This document shows positions 7,228 to 12,517 of a stretch of 12,517 nucleotides of DNA, in pieces. The position numbers and the translations under genes were made by a program. Under the pieces are notes generated by a model. The model was not told the DNA's origin, searched no databases, and was given only the letters and a program-made list of their open reading frames with translations. How positions within the stretch are numbered: position 1 is the stretch's first letter; every line of letters begins with the position of its first letter. The stretch is from NCBI RefSeq assembly GCF_001557115.1, contig NZ_LSKQ01000318.1, forward strand, positions 1 to 12,517, given 5' to 3'. Source of the stretch: Erythrobacter sp. CCH5-A1 (lineage in GTDB: Bacteria; Pseudomonadota; Alphaproteobacteria; Sphingomonadales; Sphingomonadaceae).

Positions 7228-8512
7228 ATCCGAGCAGTCGCCGCGTCTCGGCCACGATCGTGGACGGATCGGTATCTTCCAGTGGCAGCGATATGACCGG
7301 CCCTGCTTCTCCAAGACGTTCGCGCTCGATCGCGCGCAGCTCACGGTAATGGGGATCGTCCGATTGCAGGATCTGGAGCGCGTAGCGCAGTTCCTCGCCG
7401 GTGTTCTCGTCAAGCAACGCAACGAGAAAGTCCGGGCGTGCCGCGCCGCTCGGAAGATCGAGATCGAAGAGGATTTTTTTCGCTGCCATGCGGATGCCGC
7501 GGCGCCGCAGGTCGTATTGTGCTCGCTGGAGCGCCTTCAGCACCTCGCGGTCGTGATCGCGCTCGGTCGGCACGAACTGGTTCCCGGTGAATACCGGCTG
7601 CGCATAGGCGCGTAGCGCGCGGTATCCTTCCCTGCGGCTGTGTTCCCCGACGACCGCGAGCACGAGGAACGGCGGCTCGACCTCGGCGCGGATGATCCCG
7701 GTATGCTGAATGCGGTTGCGTATCTCGATCGTCCCGAGCCCGGTGACGATCTCTGTCGAGGTGATTTCGCTTGCCTCGAGAAGGAGGAAGGCCTGCGGCG
7801 CAAATTCCTCCGGCCATGTCTCGGCCGCGCTGCGCAGGCGAGCATGGACCCTGCGGCGCTCGAAGTCGATGGCGGTGGTGTAGAGATGATCCGAGAGCTT
7901 GATCCCCGGTGCGATTTCCAGGCCTCGCGCTGCATCCTTGAGATAGCGCATTTCCGCGCTGATCGATGCCTGCCGTGCGCCGGATGGCGGGAGCTCGCGC
8001 AGCACGTTGGCGCCGGCACGCTCGATGAGGAGCCACAGCAGCTTGCCGAGCCGCGGGATCGCGACGTGGCGCGAGCGGTCATCGGGTTCGGTATCCACCG
8101 GTTTCTGCGCAAGCTTCTCGGGCGCTTTCTGGTGCGCGCTGAACAGCCCCTTGGGTAAATCAATTGTGTAAAGGCTATCCTTCGCCGTCTCGCGGATCCG
8201 GGGAGGTGCTTGCGGCAGATAGAAGGGACAACTCGGATCGTGCAGCGGCCGGGAGGTCAGCCTGCGCAGATAGTAGGTTTCCTGGAAGCTGAGGTAGGCC
8301 GCGCTCATGAGCGGCGGCGCGCGCTTCTCGCCAAGGCAATCGCAGGCGATCCACTTGTTGTTTTCGCGTGCCGTGGAGACGAGCGATACCGACGCGCGGT
8401 GATCAGCTTCGCTGCCGCGGCCGGTATACCAGCGCACGAGTGCGGACTTCAGCGTTTCGCTGATCGCAACTCGCCCTGTCAGGCCTGTCGTGTCCTTGCC
8501 TATCAGCCACAT
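7226..8512 (-). CDS. DUF1173 family protein
   Basis: 428-aa protein I assign to DUF1173, a family of unknown function found largely on proteobacterial plasmids and islands. Residues 57-59 (CDC) together with H91 and C95 (RPLHDPSCPFY) form a likely metal-binding Cys/His site in the N-terminal hundred residues. The C-terminal region has mixed alpha/beta character, with conserved stretches such as AKKILFDLDLPSGAARPDF and LLDENTGEEL that resemble a nuclease-like beta-strand/Asp core, but I cannot name a catalytic triad. It is the first gene of the array. ATG 8512 opens directly into the 63-bp divergent gap; upstream only a weak AAGGT is seen, about 12 nt away, so the start could lie a few codons off or the mRNA could be nearly leaderless. 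Family fairly sure, function unknown. Confidence 0.78.
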   Translation of the reverse strand: MWLIGKDTTGLTGRVAISETLKSALVRWYTGRGSEADHRASVSLVSTARENNKWIACDCLGEKRAPPLMSAAYLSFQETYYLRRLTSRPLHDPSCPFYLPQAPPRIRETAKDSLYTIDLPKGLFSAHQKAPEKLAQKPVDTEPDDRSRHVAIPRLGKLLWLLIERAGANVLRELPPSGARQASISAEMRYLKDAARGLEIAPGIKLSDHLYTTAIDFERRRVHARLRSAAETWPEEFAPQAFLLLEASEITSTEIVTGLGTIEIRNRIQHTGIIRAEVEPPFLVLAVVGEHSRREGYRALRAYAQPVFTGNQFVPTERDHDREVLKALQRAQYDLRRRGIRMAAKKILFDLDLPSGAARPDFLVALLDENTGEELRYALQILQSDDPHYRELRAIERERLGEAGPVISLPLEDTDPSTIVAETRRLLG

Positions 8513-8525
8513 CTGCGAAGATACC

Positions 8526-8554
8526 TTGACCCCGCTTGCTGTTCACCTTATGTT
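8526..8554 (+). promoter_or_regulatory. Sigma70-type promoter of the 167-aa gene
   Basis: TTGACC (8526-8531) and TATGTT (8549-8554) are separated by exactly 17 nt, close to the vegetative -35/-10 consensus. The start codon lies 22 nt beyond the -10, leaving a short leader with the SD sequence. The site sits in the only divergent intergenic gap of the window. Confidence 0.6.
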
Positions 8555-8555
8555 C
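8541..8555 (+). promoter_or_regulatory. Probable LexA (SOS) box
   Basis: GTTCACCTTATGTTC is a perfect GTTC-N7-GTTC, the established LexA operator of alphaproteobacteria. It spans the end of the spacer and the -10 hexamer of the rightward promoter, a position suited to repression. It could also repress the leftward array that starts 29 nt away. By simple arithmetic an 8-base pattern is expected about 0.4 times in 12.5 kb on both strands, so its location, not its presence alone, is the argument. Confidence 0.6.
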
Positions 8556-8575
8556 ATCTCATAGGAGATGGCTTC

Positions 8576-9079
8576 ATGATGAACAAGGTTTTCGATATCG
8601 GCAAATTCGATCTCGACGTGACATTGCGCGATTCTGCGCTTGATCCGGAATGCCGCCCAACCAAGCGTCTCCTTGCCAATGCCTCGCTCGGGGTGGAGCC
8701 TTTCGACGCCTACTATTCGGCTCGCGAACTCTATGAGACGCTCGAAGGGGTGTTCGAAGGTCTCCCCAACGCCAAGAAGCGCCTCACGCAGGTCCTCTCC
8801 TGCCAATGCGACGATTATCAGCGGTGTCTCTATTACGTTCTTGCCGGGCGCGGCGTTGTGCAGATGCTCGAAGATCTCGAGTGGCTTCTCTCCATTCTTG
8901 CGCCTCGCCTGAAGACCTCTGCCGAGCTCCTTCGTAGCGGTGAGCGTCCATGGCCGATGATCAATCCCTACGTGGCCGCGGCTCCTGATGGCGTCGTGCC
9001 TGCTCGCAATGCTCCCTTCACTGAAGGTCCGTCCTGGTATCTCGATCCGGGTCTCGGTGGCATCGTCGGCGACGGTTAA
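8576..9079 (+). CDS. Hypothetical protein under a probable SOS promoter
   Basis: 167-aa protein I do not recognise, and the only plus-strand gene in the window. It looks soluble, with no signal peptide or membrane segment. The middle is helical (FDAYYSARELYETLEGVFEG, then KKRLTQVL) and is followed by a cysteine cluster, SCQCDDYQRC, that could bind metal. A hydrophobic helix VVQMLEDLEWLLSIL follows, and the tail is Pro/Gly-rich. I chose ATG 8576 because AGGAG (8563-8567) stands 8 nt upstream; the next codon is also ATG. The open frame extends leftward to 8210, but that part overlaps the DUF1173 gene and precedes the promoter. Its stop TAA shares a TTAA with the convergent gene. The LexA box overlapping its -10 suggests DNA-damage induction; function unknown. 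Confidence 0.8.
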   Translation: MMNKVFDIGKFDLDVTLRDSALDPECRPTKRLLANASLGVEPFDAYYSARELYETLEGVFEGLPNAKKRLTQVLSCQCDDYQRCLYYVLAGRGVVQMLEDLEWLLSILAPRLKTSAELLRSGERPWPMINPYVAAAPDGVVPARNAPFTEGPSWYLDPGLGGIVGDG

Positions 9080-9456
9080 GTCTCTTTGGTCGCTTCGCAC
9101 GCGACCGTGAATTCGGCCGCGGCAGCTTCGTCGCTGTCTCCGAACACGGCGACCGTCAGCCTGCAATTTTCGCGGCGCAGCTTCACCGACAGACCATCGA
9201 CCCCGATCCACAGGGTCCTGTCGCCGTTGCCGCGCCATTCGATGTCGGGAACTTCACCGTCCTGTTCGAGCACCGCATTGTCGATTGCTGTCATCGGCAG
9301 AATGAGGGTCATGCCGAGGTCGGTGCCTTCAGGACTGTTGTCGAGATATTCCTCGATCTCTTCAGCAGTCCCGACTTCTTCCGGTAGATCGATGACCATG
9401 CACCCGTCGAGTCCGATGTAGGTCCCAGTCCCTGGATGGTAGATGATCTTGGCCAT
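9076..9456 (-). CDS. Hypothetical acidic protein
   Basis: 126-aa acidic protein without recognised family. The sequence alternates short predicted beta-strands (AKIIYHPGTGTYIG, CMVIDLPEEV, MTLILPMTAI, RTLWIGVDGLSVKL, CRLTVAVFG) with acidic loops, suggesting a small beta-rich fold with no membrane segment. The start ATG 9456 is preceded by AAAGG at 7-nt spacing. It is the last gene of a minus-strand trio, 41 nt after the 66-aa gene. Its TAA stop overlaps the TAA of the convergent plus-strand gene in a palindromic TTAA, leaving no room for a terminator between them. Real-gene status is supported by SD, position and high-GC codon bias; function unknown. Confidence 0.75.
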   Translation of the reverse strand: MAKIIYHPGTGTYIGLDGCMVIDLPEEVGTAEEIEEYLDNSPEGTDLGMTLILPMTAIDNAVLEQDGEVPDIEWRGNGDRTLWIGVDGLSVKLRRENCRLTVAVFGDSDEAAAAEFTVACEATKET

Positions 9457-9497
9457 AGTTTGCCTTTCTTACTTCGTTCCGGGCTGCCTGTGCGTCC

Positions 9498-9698
9498 TCA
9501 GAGCACGACGACCTGGAGTTCCATCTGGTCGGCCTTGCCGCAGGCCACCCGCATCACTCTCAGCGGTTGCAGCGCGCTTCCGGTTCTGAAGACTGCATGC
9601 CCCTCACCCGTTTCCTCACTCATCCTGAGCGCGAGCCGCTCGGCATTGGCCCGTCCGCACAGGAGGTCGCGGCGCGGATCGAATCTTGGCATATCCAT
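9498..9698 (-). CDS. Small hypothetical protein (66 aa)
   Basis: 66-aa basic protein, not recognised beyond resembling small conserved ORFs of alphaproteobacterial plasmids. It contains RANAERLALRMSEETGEGHAV and a C-terminal hydrophobic LQVVVL; there are no catalytic motifs. I chose ATG 9698 because AAAAGG lies 8 nt upstream and it begins 17 nt after the stop of the DUF6927-like ORF. The same frame is open upstream to 10031, but that stretch overlaps the neighbour in another frame and has low-complexity Arg/Ala/Pro composition typical of a shadow reading. Probably co-transcribed with its neighbours; function unknown. Confidence 0.65.
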   Translation of the reverse strand: MDMPRFDPRRDLLCGRANAERLALRMSEETGEGHAVFRTGSALQPLRVMRVACGKADQMELQVVVL

Positions 9699-9715
9699 GG
9701 TGCCGACCTTTTCTG

Positions 9716-10087
9716 TTATGCCGCAGGAAAGAAGGTTCGCACGGCTCGTGCAGGCTTCACCACTTCGAAGCGGCGTTCCATGAGGCGGCTTATCTTGAAC
9801 CGGCCGCCGCCCGCCGGCGGGGTGAGTTCGATCCGCGAGCCTTGCTTCACCACGCGAAATTCCGAGTGCTCGCTGCCGTCGGTGAACGTCATGGGTTCGG
9901 GCAGGCGGATGATGTCGCCATCGGCCAGCTTGCGCTCTTTCAGTCGCAGGTTGCGATAGCAACGGTTGCGCCAGTCGAGCGCATGGGGATGTGATGTCGG
10001 CCCGAGGCAGTCGAGCACGCTGCGCGGACACCCTGCCTCATAGGGTCCGCTGTTCTCGTCCAGTCGGGTAGGATTGGTGCTGCTCAT
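9716..10087 (-). CDS. C-terminal half of a DUF6927-like protein, split by a group II intron
   Basis: The ATG at 10087 opens a 123-aa frame. From residue 8 onward (RLDENSGPYEAGCP, then ALDWRNRCYRNL and GDIIRLPEPMTFTDG) it matches, from memory, the C-terminal half of DUF6927-type proteins, where (G)YKDMDENMGP...CP...L...WR-x-x-CR...F-TDG is typical. Those proteins usually have another ~100 N-terminal residues, absent here. The first seven residues (MSSTNPT) are not family-like and are encoded by domain VI of the adjacent group II intron if its 3' end is at 10068. I therefore read the segment 9716-10067 as the 3' exon of an interrupted gene; splicing would join it to a 5' exon outside the window. 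Without splicing, the ATG in the domain VI loop could still give a fragment. Annotators may list it as a complete small ORF. Confidence 0.68.
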   Translation of the reverse strand: MSSTNPTRLDENSGPYEAGCPRSVLDCLGPTSHPHALDWRNRCYRNLRLKERKLADGDIIRLPEPMTFTDGSEHSEFRVVKQGSRIELTPPAGGGRFKISRLMERRFEVVKPARAVRTFFPAA

Positions 10088-10111
10088 GGAGTCAGCCCTG
10101 ATCCCCCCGCC
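10068..10111 (-). ncRNA. Group II intron domain VI and proposed 3' splice site
   Basis: Directly after domain V the minus strand can fold as GGAT/ATCC, GG/CC and GCTG/CAGC around a 10-nt loop, with an unpaired A at 10075 placed 8 nt before a terminal TAC; this is where the branch-point A is expected. The loop contains the ATG at 10087. A rival 3' end after 10086 (TCCAT) would also put an A 7 nt away but gives a poorer stem. Confidence 0.65.
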
Positions 10112-12006
10112 GAACCGCACGTGCAGCTTTCACCGCATGCGGCTCTCCACTGTGACGAACCATCACTTTGCCGTAGATCGGGCAGGCGGCCTCTGTGAGT
10201 ATCCCAGTGGCATTGCTCGCACAGGACCACCGTCCTGCGGGCGCGTGCCACCTTCATTCTCACGACAAAACCGCGGTGCGAAACATCGGCCATCCCCCGG
10301 ATATGGTGCACCTGACACGGAACATCGGATCGACCGCAAGCCTCGCATTGCTTGGCATTCTGACGATCAACCCAGTCCGTACGTGAGTGGGTGAACACCT
10401 GCGTCCAAGGCTGGATATCAATCCTGGACGAGGTGGCCGGATCACGTTTCAGATGAGCCAGTTTCCAGACTTTGACCGATCGGGGCTGGCCATCGACGTC
10501 GTAGCCGATGGTGAATTCCTGCCCCGTCCTCATGCGGGCCACGACCGCTCGCACATTGGTTTTGTGCTTGCTGGCCAAGGTCTTGAACAAGCTCCACCGC
10601 TGGAGAAACTCAAGCCTGTTCAGCTTGAAGCTCACATCCTTGGCGAGAGCATAGTAGTTCGCAAAACCCCGCAATTCGGCGTTGTAAGCTAGGACGATCT
10701 CAACGTCGCTGCAGCTGAGCAGCAGGCTACGATGACGCGGCTTCAACACCGACAGATCACCATAACCTTTTGCAGAAGCGAACGCGTGGACCTTCTCCCA
10801 AGGGACATGCAGCTGCATCACTTCCGACGGCGGCCTACGAAGGAAGCTGACGGAACCTTGTCGGCTCCGGACAACCCGTTGGCGTGTCGTATATGTGCGG
10901 ACCTCATATCCAAGGAAGGCGGCTCCATCGCTCGCCTTGCGGATACCGCTTTTCTCCTCGGACACCGTGAGCGCCAGCGCCTCGGTCAGGAATGCCCTGA
11001 CTTCGGCGAACACGCTTCGTGCATCCTCCTTGCTACCGATAACCCCAATCATGAAGTCGTCCGCGTAGCGACAGTAACGAAGTCGGCGATAACCGGGGTC
11101 CATCGCGTCTCTCGACGGGATGGACCGCTTTTGCGGCAGTAAGGTTTGGATTTTGGCCAAGGAGGCCGCAACCTTCACCTCGTCGACATTGTCTTTGGCC
11201 CGCAGCATGGTGACGCGCTTCCGTTGTTTCTGGATGCGCCCAGCCAGTCGCCCATATTCCGGGTTCGTGGCACGGACCTTCCCCCTCTCGAAAGCCGCGA
11301 TCCGTTCCGCCATGAACATATCGAGTTCATGGAGGTAGATGTTGGCCAAGATTGGAGAGACGATACCGCCCTGCGGAGTGCCGCTGTAGGTCCGGGTGTG
11401 AACCCGGTCTTCCATAACACCCGCCTTAAGCATGCTGCCGATCAAGCCGATGAATTTCTCGTCATCGATCCTTTTCCGCAACAGCCGCAGGAGGATGTCG
11501 TGGTCGATGTTCTCGAAGAACCCCGCGACATCCACATCTACGAGCCATTTCACCCCCGTCCATACGGCTTTGACGTGTTCAAGCGCCGTATGACACGACC
11601 GGCCCGGCCGGAATCCATGGGAGGCGTTCGAGAACACCGGTTCATAGATCCGTTCGAGCAGTTGCCGCGCCACTTCCTGAACGAGGCGGTCGTCGCGCGT
11701 GGGAATGCCCAGCGGACGCCGTTTGCCCTTGCCTTTCGGGATAAACACCCGACGCACTGGTTTGGGATCATAGGTCCCTGCCGCCACGCTGGCGATAATC
11801 GGGTCGAGGTCTTCCGGTCCGAAGTCCGCGAAGGTCTCGCCGTCAATACCCGGCGTCATCGCACCCTTGTTGGATCCGATCTTCTGGAGCCCCTCCTCCC
11901 AAAGGAGGCGAGACCCCATCAGACGATAGAGTCCATTCACCCTTTTGCCCGACGCAACGAGCGCCGGAATGGCCTCCAACCGGCCTTTCACAGTTTCTGG
12001 CAGCAT
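10084..12006 (-). CDS. ltrA-like: Group II intron-encoded reverse transcriptase/maturase/HNH endonuclease
   Basis: 640-aa multifunctional protein needed for intron splicing and retrohoming. It has an RT0/RT1-type N-terminus (GAMTPGIDGETF), the GIPTRDDRLVQEV block, the HGFRPGRSCHTAL block, SGTPQGGIVSPILANIYL, and the catalytic YADD at 314-317, with FLGYEV following. Domain X (maturase) follows (roughly 390-520, including NAELRGFANYY). A C-terminal HNH domain (about 552-605) carries CEACG, VHHIRGM and CEQCHWDTH, the metal-binding and catalytic residues. All key residues are present, so it looks active. I prefer ATG 12006, with GGGG 7 nt upstream, to GTG 12012. The frame continues past the HNH domain through ribozyme domains V and VI, adding about 20 residues of no evident protein character, and stops at TGA 10086-10084, overlapping the downstream ATG. 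Confidence 0.93.
   Translation of the reverse strand: MLPETVKGRLEAIPALVASGKRVNGLYRLMGSRLLWEEGLQKIGSNKGAMTPGIDGETFADFGPEDLDPIIASVAAGTYDPKPVRRVFIPKGKGKRRPLGIPTRDDRLVQEVARQLLERIYEPVFSNASHGFRPGRSCHTALEHVKAVWTGVKWLVDVDVAGFFENIDHDILLRLLRKRIDDEKFIGLIGSMLKAGVMEDRVHTRTYSGTPQGGIVSPILANIYLHELDMFMAERIAAFERGKVRATNPEYGRLAGRIQKQRKRVTMLRAKDNVDEVKVAASLAKIQTLLPQKRSIPSRDAMDPGYRRLRYCRYADDFMIGVIGSKEDARSVFAEVRAFLTEALALTVSEEKSGIRKASDGAAFLGYEVRTYTTRQRVVRSRQGSVSFLRRPPSEVMQLHVPWEKVHAFASAKGYGDLSVLKPRHRSLLLSCSDVEIVLAYNAELRGFANYYALAKDVSFKLNRLEFLQRWSLFKTLASKHKTNVRAVVARMRTGQEFTIGYDVDGQPRSVKVWKLAHLKRDPATSSRIDIQPWTQVFTHSRTDWVDRQNAKQCEACGRSDVPCQVHHIRGMADVSHRGFVVRMKVARARRTVVLCEQCHWDTHRGRLPDLRQSDGSSQWRAACGESCTCGSAGGSGLTP
10112..10145 (-). 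ncRNA. Group II intron domain V
   Basis: A 34-nt hairpin on the minus strand that matches the catalytic core: GAGCCGC at the 5' side with the AGC triad, a GAAA tetraloop, a two-nucleotide CG bulge on the 3' strand, and GCGGTTC closing. All positions pair as expected, with three G-U wobbles. The same bases are read as codons by the intron protein's frame. Confidence 0.93.
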
Positions 12007-12012
12007 CAGCAC

Positions 12013-12517
12013 ACCCCATGATCGGTGGTTGAAGAATCACAGCTGCCGCCCTTCCCCCGGTCTTCCCCGCTTTCGGCCCGATCGCTCGAGACCTTATACA
12101 GTTGCACCGCCGCCTCCGAAGAGGTCGATGTCCCGGGCATTACCCCGGGCATTTGAGTAATATGGCGGCTCCGTACCCATGCAGGCCGGCAGAAGCCGCC
12201 TGTTTAGGGCATCCCGTAGTTACGCTGAATGGAGATGCGGCGCGGTTAGGTGTCCCGTTCGTCCACTAAACCCCTCGACGAGAGGCGCACCGGATGGGCT
12301 GAGAAACAGGCGGCCAAGACATGAGACCGCTGTCATCATCCGGACCTGGCGTGACAGTCGCTTTCGCCAGTATCGCTATATAGATTGCTGCAGACTGGGA
12401 TTTAAGCAGTGTAGCCTTCACCATACGCACCTTGCCCTGACCGTCATCGCCTCCATTTGCGACTAAGAGCCTGATCCGAAATTAAGTTGAGTGGTGTCAG
12501 CGGGTTAGCTTGACGCC
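12013..12517 (-). ncRNA. 5' structured region of the group II intron (part of domains I-III and start of IV)
   Basis: This 505-nt stretch has no convincing gene. It shows RNA-like structure: an 11-bp perfect pairing between 12195-12205 and 12304-12314, extended by CATCC/GGATG (12210-12214 with 12292-12296); a hairpin at 12346-12370 with a 6-bp CTGGCG/CGCCAG stem; a small hairpin at 12271-12285; and a direct repeat CCCGGGCATT at 12132-12141 and 12144-12153. The first pairing encloses the GTGCG at 12290, so that copy is not the intron start. Exon-binding sites were not identified. Confidence 0.6.

Larger units (their letters stand above)
10068..12517 (-). mobile_element. Group II intron (5' end not identified in window)
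   Basis: Retroelement with a long structured 5' region, an intron-encoded RT-maturase-HNH protein, and domains V and VI at the 3' end. I place the 3' boundary after a terminal TAC at 10068: domain VI then folds with an unpaired A 8 nt from the end, and the flanking DNA starts matching a protein family right there. The 5' boundary is uncertain. GTGCG at 12430-12426 is a possible start, but it would leave only ~420 nt for domains I-III and a 5' flank with no sign of the N-terminal half of the split gene. The true 5' end may lie just beyond the window. Group II introns move by retrohoming using the encoded protein. Confidence 0.85.

Noticed and set aside
10083..10092. 3' splice site after TCCAT, placing the intron exactly at a start codon
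   Set aside because: Not excluded, but the domain VI fold is poorer than the one ending at 10068 and the resulting first residues do not match the host protein family.
11146..12021. 291-aa plus-strand open frame
   Set aside because: Antisense to the intron reverse transcriptase, whose YADD and other RT motifs are unambiguous.
12286..12290. GTGCG (minus strand) as intron 5' end
   Set aside because: Enclosed by the 11-bp stem 12195-12205/12304-12314, so it is internal, and too close to the protein start.
12266..12424. 52-aa minus-strand ORF upstream of the intron protein
   Set aside because: Overlaps strong RNA stems of the intron 5' region, lacks a convincing SD and resembles no family.
12496..12517. 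TGTCAGCGGGTTAGC... at the window edge as an insertion sequence end
   Set aside because: The TGT start recalls IS21-type ends, but no partner repeat or transposase is in the window; too little sequence to support.

Overview
The window looks like accessory DNA (plasmid or integrative element) of a GC-rich alphaproteobacterium, probably a sphingomonad or relative. I infer this from the high GC content, from a set of protein families I associate with alphaproteobacterial plasmids and genomic islands (DUF1173, DUF7007-like, DUF3768-like, DUF6927-like), and from a GTTC-N7-GTTC site matching the alphaproteobacterial LexA box. No replication, partition or conjugation gene is visible, so the replicon type is open.

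Region 1 (63-8512, minus strand) is one tightly packed eight-gene array. In transcription order it encodes a DUF1173 protein, a DUF7007-like protein, a PP-loop (PAPS reductase/DndC-like) protein, a HerA/DUF87-like ATPase, a protein made of seven tandem Myb/SANT-like HTH repeats, a GHKL (Hsp90/MutL-fold) ATPase, a second PP-loop protein and a short DUF3768-like protein. Four junctions overlap (4, 26, 4 and 11 nt) and the other three gaps are 19-51 nt, so the genes are very probably co-transcribed and translationally coupled. Two sulfur/adenylate-chemistry enzymes, two unrelated ATPases and a long DNA-binding repeat protein together suggest a DNA-processing, DNA-modification or defence-like module. 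That function is inference.

Region 2 (8513-8575) is a 63-bp divergent gap. It holds a good sigma70-type promoter facing right and a perfect GTTC-N7-GTTC box overlapping its -10 element. It drives an unrecognised 167-aa gene (8576-9079, plus strand) and may also affect the eight-gene array.

Region 3 (9076-10087, minus strand) has three small genes: two unrecognised and one resembling the C-terminal half of DUF6927-type proteins. The last of the three converges on the plus-strand gene, and both stop codons lie in one TTAA.

Region 4 (10068-12517, minus strand) is a group II intron. Its encoded protein has reverse transcriptase, maturase and HNH domains. Domain V is textbook and domain VI has a plausible bulged branch-point A. 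The 3' splice site appears to fall inside the DUF6927-like gene, just where homology begins, so the intron has split that gene. The 5' end of the intron is not confidently in the window. The intron protein's reading frame runs through domains V and VI and stops on an ATGA shared with the downstream ORF.
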